Positions 41,972 to 50,523 of a stretch of 64,000 nt of DNA are shown here, piece by piece. The notes below the pieces were generated by a model that was not told the origin of the DNA, searched no databases, and was given only the letters and a program-made list of their open reading frames with translations. This DNA is from Gracilimonas sediminicola. GTDB lineage: Bacteria > Bacteroidota > Rhodothermia > Balneolales > Balneolaceae. Positions within the stretch are counted from its first letter, which is position 1. Each line of letters opens with the position of its first letter. The DNA is taken from contig NZ_JANDBC010000001.1 of the NCBI RefSeq assembly GCF_024320785.1, forward strand, positions 1,618,001 through 1,682,000, written 5' to 3'. The translations under genes were made by a program, and so were the position numbers.

Positions 41972-42904
41972 TTAAAATACCTCAATGAGTCTCATATGCT
42001 TCAAATATTTTCCGGGCTCATCATTCATGTTTTTGATCAGCCGGTTTAAATTGAATGACAAGCTGTCCACATTATTGTATAGAGAAGGGTCGTTAACCAT
42101 TTTTCCAAGGGTTCCTTCTCCGTTGTTAATCTTGGTTAGCACCTCATTCAGGGTAAGATTGGTCTCATTTAGGCCGGAGCTCAGCGTTTCCAATTCAGCA
42201 CTGGTGGCTTCCAGGTTGGTGATGAGTGAGTTCAGCTTTTCTTTGTTTTCAGAGCTAAGATCGTCCATGTTTTGCATGGTTTGCTTTGCTGAAGTAATCA
42301 TAGCATCCAGATCTGATTGCTTACTCTGGATCAGCTGATTTAACGATCCGGTGCTGGATTGAAGGTTTCGGATGATCCCGGTAATATTCTCTTTGTTTTC
42401 GTCATCCAGCGTTTCGTTGAGGCTGGTTACCAGCTTTTCCACTCCACGGATGGAGGCAGATATATCGGTACTGAGTTTTTCCCCTTCTTCAGCAAAGGTA
42501 TCCATCATACCCTGTTCAAAAACGCCTTCTATGGATCCTTGATGCGGAACCATTTCAGTAGAGTCGGCTTTCTGAATTTCGATAAATTTCCCTCCGAGCA
42601 CACCGCTGGATTTTAACACCGCAATAGAACCTTTGGGTATTTGGTAGCCTTCTTCAATATTCATAGTTACCAGGGTAGAGTCTGAAACCAACAGCTCCAT
42701 TTGTTTCACACTTCCAATTTTGAAGCCTTTCACATTCACCACATTTCCGGGAATGAGCCCATATACCTGATCAAACTTCGTATAGATAGTGGTGGAAGTA
42801 CGAAACAGGGGGATGTCTTTCATTACCCGGTAGCCGATAAAGGCTACAATAATAGCCACTACTACCGTAATCCCTATTTTTAGTTCGTTGGACACTTTTG
42901 CCAA
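41972..42904 (-). CDS. mlaD: MlaD-like substrate-binding protein (MCE domain)
   Basis: 310 residues. One N-terminal transmembrane helix (IGITVVVAIIVAFIGY) is followed by an MCE domain (TIYTKFDQVYGLIPGNVVNVKGFKIGSVKQMEL, GVLGGKFIEIQ). The C-terminal half is long and helical (coiled coil), longer than E. coli MlaD. MCE rings carry phospholipids between membranes. It is third in mlaE-mlaF-mlaD, 11 nt behind mlaF. Confidence 0.88.
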   Translation of the reverse strand: MAKVSNELKIGITVVVAIIVAFIGYRVMKDIPLFRTSTTIYTKFDQVYGLIPGNVVNVKGFKIGSVKQMELLVSDSTLVTMNIEEGYQIPKGSIAVLKSSGVLGGKFIEIQKADSTEMVPHQGSIEGVFEQGMMDTFAEEGEKLSTDISASIRGVEKLVTSLNETLDDENKENITGIIRNLQSSTGSLNQLIQSKQSDLDAMITSAKQTMQNMDDLSSENKEKLNSLITNLEATSAELETLSSGLNETNLTLNEVLTKINNGEGTLGKMVNDPSLYNNVDSLSFNLNRLIKNMNDEPGKYLKHMRLIEVF

Positions 42905-42915
42905 AACAAGTTCTC

Positions 42916-43665
42916 CTATGCAGTTTTTTTAGTTATTTGATATTCACTTGCCGAAATGAAATCAATCAAATTTTTATTGTCGCTGTGTTTCATGTCTTCC
43001 GTTTTACCGAACCAGCTTAGTTTTTGTTCGTCCAGGAAAGCCACTTTTTCTGCCACTTCCAACACGCTGTGCATGTCGTGAGTGATAACAATGGAGGTGA
43101 TGTCCAGGTTGTCGGCCATGGTATTAATCAGCTCGTTAATTTCTTCTGAAGTGCGCGGGTCGAGGCCGGAGGTTGGCTCGTCATACAGCAAATAATCCGG
43201 TTTCAGGATAATAGCACGGGCCAGGCCCACTCGTTTTCTCATCCCTCCGGAAAGCTCTGAGGTCGATTTTTCCCCGGCATGTTCCAGGTTCACCATTCCG
43301 AGTGCTTCCATTACATTATGCTCAATCTCTTCATCGGTTTGTTCAGTAAAATACCGCAGAGGGAAAGCCACATTCTCATAGGTACTTATAGAGTCGAATA
43401 AAGCGCCTCCCTGAAACAGAATCCCAAAACGCTGGCGTACTTTTCGGAGTTGAGAATAACTCAGCTCAAAAACGCACTTTCCGTCGATTAAAACCTCTCC
43501 CTCATCCGGGTATAAAAGGGCGTTCAGGTGTTTCAGTAATACCGACTTTCCACAGCCCGATTTCCCGATCACAGCCGTAGTTTCTCCATCCTCGATTTTG
43601 AATGAAACATCACTCCAAACCAGGTTGTCTCCGAAACTTTTTGTAAGATTTTTAATCTCAATCAT
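42916..43665 (-). CDS. mlaF: MlaF-like ABC transporter ATP-binding protein
   Basis: 249 residues. Walker A is GKSGCGKS (about 34-41), Q-loop FQGG, ABC signature LSGGMRKRVGLARA, Walker B YLLYDEPTSGLD, and H-loop ITHDM. It powers lipid transport with the MlaE permease directly upstream (3-nt gap) and the MCE protein downstream. Role in outer-membrane lipid asymmetry is inferred from the operon. Confidence 0.93.
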   Translation of the reverse strand: MIEIKNLTKSFGDNLVWSDVSFKIEDGETTAVIGKSGCGKSVLLKHLNALLYPDEGEVLIDGKCVFELSYSQLRKVRQRFGILFQGGALFDSISTYENVAFPLRYFTEQTDEEIEHNVMEALGMVNLEHAGEKSTSELSGGMRKRVGLARAIILKPDYLLYDEPTSGLDPRTSEEINELINTMADNLDITSIVITHDMHSVLEVAEKVAFLDEQKLSWFGKTEDMKHSDNKNLIDFISASEYQITKKTA

Positions 43666-43668
43666 GAT

Positions 43669-44427
43669 CTACAATAATATTGCGGCCAGCGCAAAATCGG
43701 CCAGCAGTACAAAGATACAACTTAAAACCGTTGCTTGTGTAGTTGCGGTTCCCACCCCTTCGGCTCCGCCAAAAGCAAAATATCCTTTAAAACAGGAAAT
43801 GGATGTAATCACAAAGCCAAAAACAACCGACTTCAATAGCCCGAAAATAATATCCGATTCAAAAAAGAAAGCGCGGGCGCCTTCCATAAATTCAGCTGCG
43901 GGCAGAATGCCATCCAACGCTCCGGCTGTCACACCCCCGATAATTCCAAAAACGGCAGCGGTAACATAAAGCACGGGAAACATCAGCAGTCCGGCTAAAA
44001 TGCGCGGCACTACTAAAAAAGAGACGGAGTTAAAGCCCATCGATTCTAATGCATCTATCTGCTCGCTTACACGCATGGTTCCCAATTCCGTGGAAATTCG
44101 GGCGCCCACTTTTCCGGCCAAAACCAGCGCACTGATTACAGCCGCCAACTCAATAACAATAGACTGGGCCACAATAGAGCCAATGATGGAGCTGGGATAA
44201 ATGTCGGTATCCAGCTGGTAAGCCGTTTGAAGGGTAAGTACGGCACCTGTAAAAATACCCACCAAAAAGATGATGGGGATAGACTCATAGCCAACCTTCA
44301 CAAACTCCTGGAACAGGTTGTTGCGATAAGTACTAAACTCGGTGGATGAACGTAATGCCTGGTATAAAAGCTTGGCGTACTGGCCAAATTGTCTTAAACC
44401 GGCCGCGCCTGGGAAGTTGGAAATCAT
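43669..44427 (-). CDS. mlaE: MlaE-like ABC transporter permease
   Basis: 252 residues, about five to six transmembrane helices. It shows the MlaE/TtgB signature: IFLVGIFTGAVLTLQTAYQL, GKVGARISTELGTMRVSEQIDALESMGF and FGFVITSISCFKGYFAFGGAEGVG. First gene of the mla operon, 91 bp from the divergent porQ operon. Confidence 0.93.
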   Translation of the reverse strand: MISNFPGAAGLRQFGQYAKLLYQALRSSTEFSTYRNNLFQEFVKVGYESIPIIFLVGIFTGAVLTLQTAYQLDTDIYPSSIIGSIVAQSIVIELAAVISALVLAGKVGARISTELGTMRVSEQIDALESMGFNSVSFLVVPRILAGLLMFPVLYVTAAVFGIIGGVTAGALDGILPAAEFMEGARAFFFESDIIFGLLKSVVFGFVITSISCFKGYFAFGGAEGVGTATTQATVLSCIFVLLADFALAAILL

Positions 44428-44518
44428 TTCTTAATCAATAATCTTGACGTATTGCCGAAGCATTTGATTATATTACAAAAGATTTTTGCCAATTGTGATT
44501 TATAAATAGTTAAATAAC

Positions 44519-45496
44519 GTGCGATTCCTGTTAACCGTTTTGGTGTTTTTAGTTGGTGCCCAAGGTACGGTGGCACAGTCAAATACATCAAGTGTATTTC
44601 GTTTTTTGGATGTGCCTCCAACCGCCCGAACAGCCGCTCTTGGTGGAAATCATGCCGGATTATTCAACGCCGACTTCAGCCTGATCCACATAAATCCGGC
44701 GTACCTGAATAATGATGCATCCGGATCAATTTCAGCTTCCTATCTCAACTTCTTTTCGGATGCTAATATGGGCTTTACAAGTGGAGCTTACAAGTTTGAA
44801 AACATAGGGACTTTTGCGGCCGGAATTCGGTTTGTCGGTTACGGTGAATTTGACCGGCTGGATGAAGATGGTAATGACCTCGGTAATTTCAACGCGAACG
44901 ATATAGCCCTTACCGGAGCATACAGTATGCCGATTGCTAAGAACATCACCGCCGGAGCGGGTATAGATTTTATTCACTCTTCCTATGCTTCCTATAAATC
45001 AAGTGCGGTGGCTTTTTCCGGCGGGTTTTTCTACCAGGATACCGCCAGCCATTTCAGTGCCGGGATCTCGATTCGCAATTTAGGAGGGCAGCTAACCGCA
45101 TACGCAGATGATCGGGAGCCTTTACCGCTCGATGTGTCAGTGGGATTCACCAAAAAACCGGAAGCCTTCCCATTTCAGCTTAGCCTCACTTTTAAAAAAT
45201 TGAACGATTGGGACTTACGAGTGTTCGGGGAAACGGGGCAACCCTCTTTTGTTGATAATGTATTCCGCCACGTGATTTTTGGTGGTGAAACCTACTTTGG
45301 AGAAAACGTGACTGTCAGGCTGGGGTACGATCATTATTTACACGAGCAGACCCAGACCGGGCAGGATTTTGACCTCGCGGGAATCGCTTTTGGAGTGGGA
45401 ATCAATATTAAATCGATTGTAATTGACCTGAGCCGAAATTCCTATTCCCGGCTGGGCGGTGTAACAAGAATTAGTTTGAAGACCGACTTAGATTAG
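44519..45496 (+). CDS. porQ: Type IX secretion system protein PorQ
   Basis: 325 residues with a signal peptide ending at GTVAQ. The core resembles PorQ: FRFLDVPPTARTAALGGN, HINPAYLNNDASGSISASYLNFFSD, GTFAAGIRFVGYGEFDR and LTFKKLNDWDLRV, a small beta-barrel of the PorV/PorQ kind. PorQ works with PorZ/PorU-side parts of the T9SS attachment complex. The start is a GTG at 44519. Its expected substrates with sorting domains are at 22343-26584 and 55830-58016. First gene of a six-gene operon. Confidence 0.85.
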   Translation: MRFLLTVLVFLVGAQGTVAQSNTSSVFRFLDVPPTARTAALGGNHAGLFNADFSLIHINPAYLNNDASGSISASYLNFFSDANMGFTSGAYKFENIGTFAAGIRFVGYGEFDRLDEDGNDLGNFNANDIALTGAYSMPIAKNITAGAGIDFIHSSYASYKSSAVAFSGGFFYQDTASHFSAGISIRNLGGQLTAYADDREPLPLDVSVGFTKKPEAFPFQLSLTFKKLNDWDLRVFGETGQPSFVDNVFRHVIFGGETYFGENVTVRLGYDHYLHEQTQTGQDFDLAGIAFGVGINIKSIVIDLSRNSYSRLGGVTRISLKTDLD

Positions 45497-45503
45497 GCGA
45501 ATT

Positions 45504-46562
45504 ATGAAAGGCTTCTATTCATACAGTGTCGAAAATCCGGCTTTGTTTCGTATTGGTATCGCTTCGGTTATTATGATGATGATTTTTGTAATCGGTTCAA
45601 CAGGCTATCATTACCTGGAGCAAATGAGCTGGTTCGATGGGTTCTATATGACCTTCATTACTATTTCTACCATTGGCTTCACGGAAATAAAAAACTTATC
45701 GGTTGATGGAAGGATATTTACCGTTGTAATTTTTGTGATGGGCATAGGTGTTATTTCTTACATTGCATCGCAGACAACACAGCTACTGTTTGAAAGTGAA
45801 TTGTTCTTTGAGCGGGCAATGAAAAAACAATTACAGAAAATGGAGAATCATTACATCATTTGCGGATATGGAAGAATTGGCCATCGAATTGCCAAAGATT
45901 TAAGTGAAGCGGATTTACCGTTGGTAATTGTTGAAAACCGGAACTCCAGCATCGAAAAAATTAAAGAAGACCGGCTGACGTATGTAGAAGGTGATGCACA
46001 GGATGAGGAATCGTTGATAGAGGCAGGTATTATGAGAGCCAAAGGATTAATTTGCACACTTTCCAGCGACCAGGATAACGTATTTACTACTTTGCTGGCC
46101 CGGGAGCTGCGCCCTGATATTTTTATTTTGGTAAGAACCAATGAAAAGAAAAATCGCCGTAAAATTTTAAGAGCCGGTGCCGATAAAGTTATTTCCCCCT
46201 ATGATATCGGTGCCGACCGGATGGCAAATGTGATTCTGCGACCCAATGTAGATCAGTTCATCGACAAAATGACGAGGGGAGACTTGCAGGATCACACTTT
46301 TGAAGAAGTACTGATTAGTGAGGATTCTGAGTTAGCCGGAAAATCATTGGTTGAGGTCAACGTTCGAAACAAATACGCTGTTTTGATTGTGGCCATCCTG
46401 TCGGAGGACGGAAGTATAAATTTTAATCCCGGAAGTGATTCTGTCATTAATTCCGGCGATTCTATGATTATCTTAGGGGATCCAGGTAAAATTCAAAAAT
46501 TCAGAACGGAAGTATGTAAAGATAATCGCACGCTTTCGGAACGAGCAGAACAAATTCAATAG
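45504..46562 (+). CDS. Potassium channel with RCK (TrkA-N/TrkA-C) domains
   Basis: 352 residues. A two-TM channel unit comes first (TM1 about 15-35, pore, TM2 about 70-95). The filter position reads TIGFT (56-60), where TVGYG/TVGFG is usual. The RCK N-domain has IICGYGRIGHRIAKDL (about 118-133) with a GxGxxG dinucleotide site. A TrkA-C domain covers about 260-345 (LAGKSLVEVNVRNKYAVLIVAI). Such channels are gated by NAD(H), ATP or divalents. It is 7 nt after porQ. Confidence 0.88.
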   Translation: MKGFYSYSVENPALFRIGIASVIMMMIFVIGSTGYHYLEQMSWFDGFYMTFITISTIGFTEIKNLSVDGRIFTVVIFVMGIGVISYIASQTTQLLFESELFFERAMKKQLQKMENHYIICGYGRIGHRIAKDLSEADLPLVIVENRNSSIEKIKEDRLTYVEGDAQDEESLIEAGIMRAKGLICTLSSDQDNVFTTLLARELRPDIFILVRTNEKKNRRKILRAGADKVISPYDIGADRMANVILRPNVDQFIDKMTRGDLQDHTFEEVLISEDSELAGKSLVEVNVRNKYAVLIVAILSEDGSINFNPGSDSVINSGDSMIILGDPGKIQKFRTEVCKDNRTLSERAEQIQ

Positions 46563-46576
46563 GTTACATAAAACGA

Positions 46577-47761
46577 ATGATCAGATACATTACAGCCGGA
46601 GAATCACACGGGCCGTCACTAACGGGAATTGTAGAAGGGGTGCCGGCAGGATTGCCTCTCACCGAAGATGAAATTGCCACCCATCTGGTACGTCGTCAGC
46701 AGGGATACGGGCGCGGCGGACGAATGGCCTTTGAGAAAGATTTTGCCACGATCAGTTCAGGCCTCAGGTTCGGAAAAACCATGGGTGGCCCCATAGCTAT
46801 GAGCATGCCCAATCGCGCTTTTGAAAAAGATGATGCCGGCTGGCCAACCGTGATGAACAAGAAGGAAGAGGCAGAGGGAATTGAGAAAATAACGCTTCCC
46901 CGCCCCGGGCATGCCGATTTGGTGGGCGCTCAGAAGTACAAGTTTGACGACATCCGTCCGGTAATTGAACGATCAAGTGCGCGGGAAACAGCTATGCGTG
47001 TGGCCTGCTGTAGTATTGCACGTGAGTTTTTAAAACACTTCGGTATCGAGATTGGAGGCCATGTGTTACGGATTGGTTCTGTGGGTTTTGAAGGATGGGA
47101 TGAGGTTAGGTCTATAGCTGACCCACTGGCAGAACATGGAGCCGAGGCCATTTACAAAGCAGCCGATGAGTCGGATGTGCGCTGCCTCGATGAAGAGTTA
47201 TCTGAACAAATGAGGGAAGAAATTAAAGTTCGCCGAAAAGAAGGCTCATCCCTTGGCGGGATTTATGAAATTGTGATTACCGGCTTGCCCGTTGGCTTGG
47301 GCAGTTACGTCCACTGGGATCGTAAGCTGGATGGTCAGCTTGCCCAGGCTATTATGTCAACCCAGGCCATGAAGGGCGTTGAAATCGGGCTTGGGTTTGA
47401 AGCCGGACATCGCCCCGGTCATGAAGTTCATGATGAAATTACGTACGAAGAAAATGACTTTAAGCGCCGCTCCAACCGAATGGGCGGTATCGAGGGCGGC
47501 ATGAGTACCGGAATGCCGATTATTCTTCGTGGAGTGATGAAGCCCATTCCCACCATGCTGAACCCGTTGAGTACTGTGGACATGAAAACCAAAGAAGAAA
47601 CAGAGACGCGTTACGAGCGGTCGGATGTATGTGCGCTGCCCAGAGCGGTTGTAGTTGCAGAGAGCGTACTTGCTCCCGTGCTTGCCAATGCATTCCTGGA
47701 AAAGTTTGGCGGCGATTCAATTGAAGACATCGAAGCAAATGTAAAGGCTGCTACACAATGA
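46577..47761 (+). CDS. aroC: Chorismate synthase
   Basis: 394 residues, the family's usual size. Motifs: GESHGPSLTGIVEGVPAG at the N terminus, RQQGYGRGGRM, RPGHADLVG, RSSARETAMRVA, and GGIEGGMSTGMPI. It makes chorismate from EPSP using reduced FMN, the last common step for aromatic amino acids. It starts 14 nt after the channel gene and overlaps the TPR gene by 4 nt. Confidence 0.97.
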   Translation: MIRYITAGESHGPSLTGIVEGVPAGLPLTEDEIATHLVRRQQGYGRGGRMAFEKDFATISSGLRFGKTMGGPIAMSMPNRAFEKDDAGWPTVMNKKEEAEGIEKITLPRPGHADLVGAQKYKFDDIRPVIERSSARETAMRVACCSIAREFLKHFGIEIGGHVLRIGSVGFEGWDEVRSIADPLAEHGAEAIYKAADESDVRCLDEELSEQMREEIKVRRKEGSSLGGIYEIVITGLPVGLGSYVHWDRKLDGQLAQAIMSTQAMKGVEIGLGFEAGHRPGHEVHDEITYEENDFKRRSNRMGGIEGGMSTGMPIILRGVMKPIPTMLNPLSTVDMKTKEETETRYERSDVCALPRAVVVAESVLAPVLANAFLEKFGGDSIEDIEANVKAATQ

Positions 47762-48090
47762 GTTCACGAATTTCCACGTTGGCACAAAAAGTAAAAGATC
47801 ATCCGGATGACTCTTTCTACAAGTTTGCCCTGGCGCTGGAAATGCTGAAAATAGGAGAGACATCAAAAGCCAGAGTGTTGTTTGAGGCGATAAGAAACAG
47901 TGATCCAGACTATGTGGGTGTATATTACCATCTGGCAAAGTTGTACGAAGGATTGGATGAGAACAAAAAAGCGCTCGACACCTATAAAGAGGGTATAAAA
48001 GTAGCCGAGGCTCAAAATGACAATCACACAAAGTCTGAGCTGTCCGGGGCATTATTGAATCTTGAAATTGAAATGGACGAACAGTCATGA
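47758..48090 (+). CDS. Small TPR protein
   Basis: 110 residues with about two to three TPR units (FYKFALALEMLKIGETSKARVLFEAI, VGVYYHLAKLYEGLDENKKALDTYKEGIKVA). It shares an ATGA overlap with aroC before it and with the LysM gene after it, so it is probably translated in step with both. A protein-interaction role is inferred; partner unknown. Confidence 0.85.
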   Translation: MSSRISTLAQKVKDHPDDSFYKFALALEMLKIGETSKARVLFEAIRNSDPDYVGVYYHLAKLYEGLDENKKALDTYKEGIKVAEAQNDNHTKSELSGALLNLEIEMDEQS

Positions 48091-49082
48091 AGAATACACC
48101 TGGTTTTCTGAGAATACTATCTGCCCTTATTGTTTTTATGCTTTTTACCGGCGCGGGGCTGCTTGCCCAGGAAAGAGCAACCTACCAGGTTAAACAAGGA
48201 GATACTCTCTACGGAATTTCAAAGAAGCTGAATGTGACCATAGCTGAGCTAAAGCAGTGGAATGAGCTCACAGGAAATGAAATTGAACTTGGTCAGGAAT
48301 TGGTTTATTTCATTTTAGAAGAGGAAGAAAACCAACCCGAGCCTCCGGCTGAAGAAGAAAATTCTGATCCGCTGGTTAACCAGTCTTCCGATTCAAAGAA
48401 TGTTTTTTATATCGTGAAAAGCGGAGATACGCTGTATCAGATTGCCAGGGATCACAATATGACGGTTGCCCAACTCAGAGAGTTGAATAACATTTCCGGT
48501 TCAAACCTGAGTATTGGTCAGCGACTGGCGGTGAAAAAGAAAGTGAGCGCGGCTCCTTCGGTTTCTGAATTCTCCGAAGAGTCATCACCACAGGGCGTCT
48601 TTTCAATTTATGAAGTGCAGCAAGGCGAAGGTTTATCAGAGCTGCTTTCGAAATTCAAGATGACGGAACAGGAGTTTCAGTCCCTGAATCCCGAACTTCA
48701 ACCCAACTTATTGGCTGAAGGACAAGAAGTAACGGTGTTGCTCCCCCCATCCCGCAAGTATGAGAACCCCTACTTGCAGAAGGCAAACCTGCAGGACCTT
48801 GGCGAGGTGAATGTGATGAAATATGAGGAGTCTGAGATTGGGGAAACTACCACAAATGGAGAGCTCTATGATCCGGAAGCCTTAACAGCTGCACATTCTA
48901 ATATTGCATTGGGAAGCATTATTTTTGTGGAAAACACCCAAACGGGAAATGGATTGTATGTGCGCATTAACGATCGAATAACAGGGGCAGGACTGAAACT
49001 TTCCGGGAATGCATTTAGTACACTCAGGCTCGATGAATCCAGCCGGCCTGCTGTAACTATTTACACAGAAATAAATGACTAA
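48087..49082 (+). CDS. Exported LysM protein with C-terminal RlpA-like (DPBB) domain
   Basis: 331 residues. A signal peptide ends at about GLLAQE. Two clear LysM repeats follow (YQVKQGDTLYGISKKLNVTIAELKQWN, YIVKSGDTLYQIARDHNMTVAQLRELN) and a third weaker one (YEVQQGEGLSELLSKFKMTEQEFQSLN). The end resembles the double-psi beta barrel of RlpA (AAHSNIALGSIIFVENTQTGN, VRINDRITGAGLKLSGNAF). It probably binds or trims peptidoglycan. The catalytic Asp of lytic RlpA is in the expected area but cannot be proven. The last 8 nt overlap the CPBP gene. Confidence 0.88.
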   Translation: MKNTPGFLRILSALIVFMLFTGAGLLAQERATYQVKQGDTLYGISKKLNVTIAELKQWNELTGNEIELGQELVYFILEEEENQPEPPAEEENSDPLVNQSSDSKNVFYIVKSGDTLYQIARDHNMTVAQLRELNNISGSNLSIGQRLAVKKKVSAAPSVSEFSEESSPQGVFSIYEVQQGEGLSELLSKFKMTEQEFQSLNPELQPNLLAEGQEVTVLLPPSRKYENPYLQKANLQDLGEVNVMKYEESEIGETTTNGELYDPEALTAAHSNIALGSIIFVENTQTGNGLYVRINDRITGAGLKLSGNAFSTLRLDESSRPAVTIYTEIND

Positions 49083-49800
49083 TCCTGTTAAATCATATTT
49101 CGAGAACACCAATACCTTACTGTATAGCTTTCTTGTAAGCTTGCCGCTGTTTCTTCTCTATGAGCTGCTGATTGTAATTTCACAGCCGGTGGGTGATTCC
49201 ATAGTTCGTATAAGTGTGGATGTTTGGATTAAAAGCTTATTTACCTACCTCGGTGTAAATGCAGTCTCGTTTTCATTGTTGATTGTAGTTTTTATCGGGC
49301 TTTTTATCGTATATAAAGAGCGTGAACGTCTCAAAACCATTCGCTTTTCATACTTTCCGGTTTTGATTCTGGAATCGGCGGTTTATGCTATCGTTGTGGC
49401 ATTTATCAGCCAGTCGCTGGTTTCTCTTATGCTGAATATGGCTGCTTCCGATCCGATTAGCAGTTTGTCTATCACGCAGCAGTTAGCGCTCTCATTAGGG
49501 GCGGGTTTGTATGAGGAGCTGTTCTTCAGGGTGATTCTCGTTACGTTGTTTATACTCCTTTTTACAAAAATTTTAGGGAAAAAATGGGCAGGGGTAACCG
49601 CAGCAGTCGTTCTTTCGGCGCTGTTATTCTCTGCGGTACATTATGTTGGCTCAATGGGCGATGCCTTTACATTAGGTTCTTTTTTATATCGCTTTTTATT
49701 TGGTTTAATACTGAATGGAATTTATGTTTGGAGAGGATTTGGTGTGGCAGCCTGGACCCATGCTATTTATGACATCATGGTAATAGCATTTTTGTCGTAA
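49075..49800 (+). CDS. CPBP-family intramembrane metalloprotease
   Basis: 241 residues, about six to seven membrane spans. CPBP/Abi motifs: LYEELFFRVIL (EExxxR), LLFSAVHYVG (FxxxH) and AWTHAIYDIM (HxxxD/N). These form an intramembrane metal-dependent protease similar to Rce1. The substrate is not known; some relatives handle bacteriocin immunity or peptide maturation. Last gene of the porQ operon, overlapping the LysM gene by 8 nt. Confidence 0.88.
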   Translation: MTNPVKSYFENTNTLLYSFLVSLPLFLLYELLIVISQPVGDSIVRISVDVWIKSLFTYLGVNAVSFSLLIVVFIGLFIVYKERERLKTIRFSYFPVLILESAVYAIVVAFISQSLVSLMLNMAASDPISSLSITQQLALSLGAGLYEELFFRVILVTLFILLFTKILGKKWAGVTAAVVLSALLFSAVHYVGSMGDAFTLGSFLYRFLFGLILNGIYVWRGFGVAAWTHAIYDIMVIAFLS

Positions 49801-49947
49801 ATAAGTAAATGATTAATGGGGCTATCAATACAATCTATTTAACATTAAAACATTCTTTAGGTAGTATTGGCAATCCGATGAGGATGAAGAGGCGTAATAA
49901 TAATATTACAAGCGCTTATAGTTATTGAAATAATAAGGGATGGATGA

Positions 49948-50523
49948 ATGTCTCAGTTGACGAGAGATGAAAAGCAAAAGCAGAAGGATTTCGATGAAGA
50001 GATTATACCTCACATGGATGCGTTGTATAATTTTGCCCTTCGACTGACTACTGACCCCAACGATGCTGAAGATCTCGTTCAGGATACTATTGTCAAAGCC
50101 TATCGCTTTTTTAGTAGTTACGAGAAAGGGACCAACGCCAAAGCATGGATGTTCCGCATTCTCAAAAACTCCTTCATCAATAATTATCGGAAAACCTCTA
50201 AAAAGCCCTCACAAGTAGATTACGATGAGGTTTCTTCTTACTACGAGTCCATCAGGGCCGAGCGTACAGATACTTCGGACTTAGAAAGCCTGATGTTCCG
50301 GGAAATGATGGACGATGATTTGTCTAATGCATTGAAAAGGCTGCCGGAAGATTTCCGAACGGTCGTGCTGCTCTGTGATGTAGACGGATATACCTACGAA
50401 GAAATTGCCAATATGCTGGATGTACCGATCGGTACTATTCGTTCAAGGCTGCATCGTGGTCGTAATTTGTTGAAAACAGAGTTGCTGGAATATGCTAAAA
50501 CGCGCGGTTACACCGGCGACTGA
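49948..50523 (+). CDS. ECF-family RNA polymerase sigma factor (RpoE-like)
   Basis: 191 residues. Region 2 shows FALRLTTDPNDAEDLVQDTIVKAYRFFSSYEKGTNAKAWMFRIL. Region 4 shows LKRLPEDFRTVVLLCDVDGYTYEEIANMLDVPIGTIRSRLHRGRNLL. AAGGGA at 49935-49940 is a Shine-Dalgarno with a 7-nt spacer. There is no anti-sigma gene alongside; the convergent gene is a sensor kinase whose stop overlaps by 16 bp. The role is extracytoplasmic stress response in general; the signal is unknown. Confidence 0.93.
   Translation: MSQLTRDEKQKQKDFDEEIIPHMDALYNFALRLTTDPNDAEDLVQDTIVKAYRFFSSYEKGTNAKAWMFRILKNSFINNYRKTSKKPSQVDYDEVSSYYESIRAERTDTSDLESLMFREMMDDDLSNALKRLPEDFRTVVLLCDVDGYTYEEIANMLDVPIGTIRSRLHRGRNLLKTELLEYAKTRGYTGD

Noticed and set aside
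49801-49947. Anti-sigma or small gene before the ECF sigma factor
   Set aside because: No open frame of useful length with a start signal; AT-rich spacer only.
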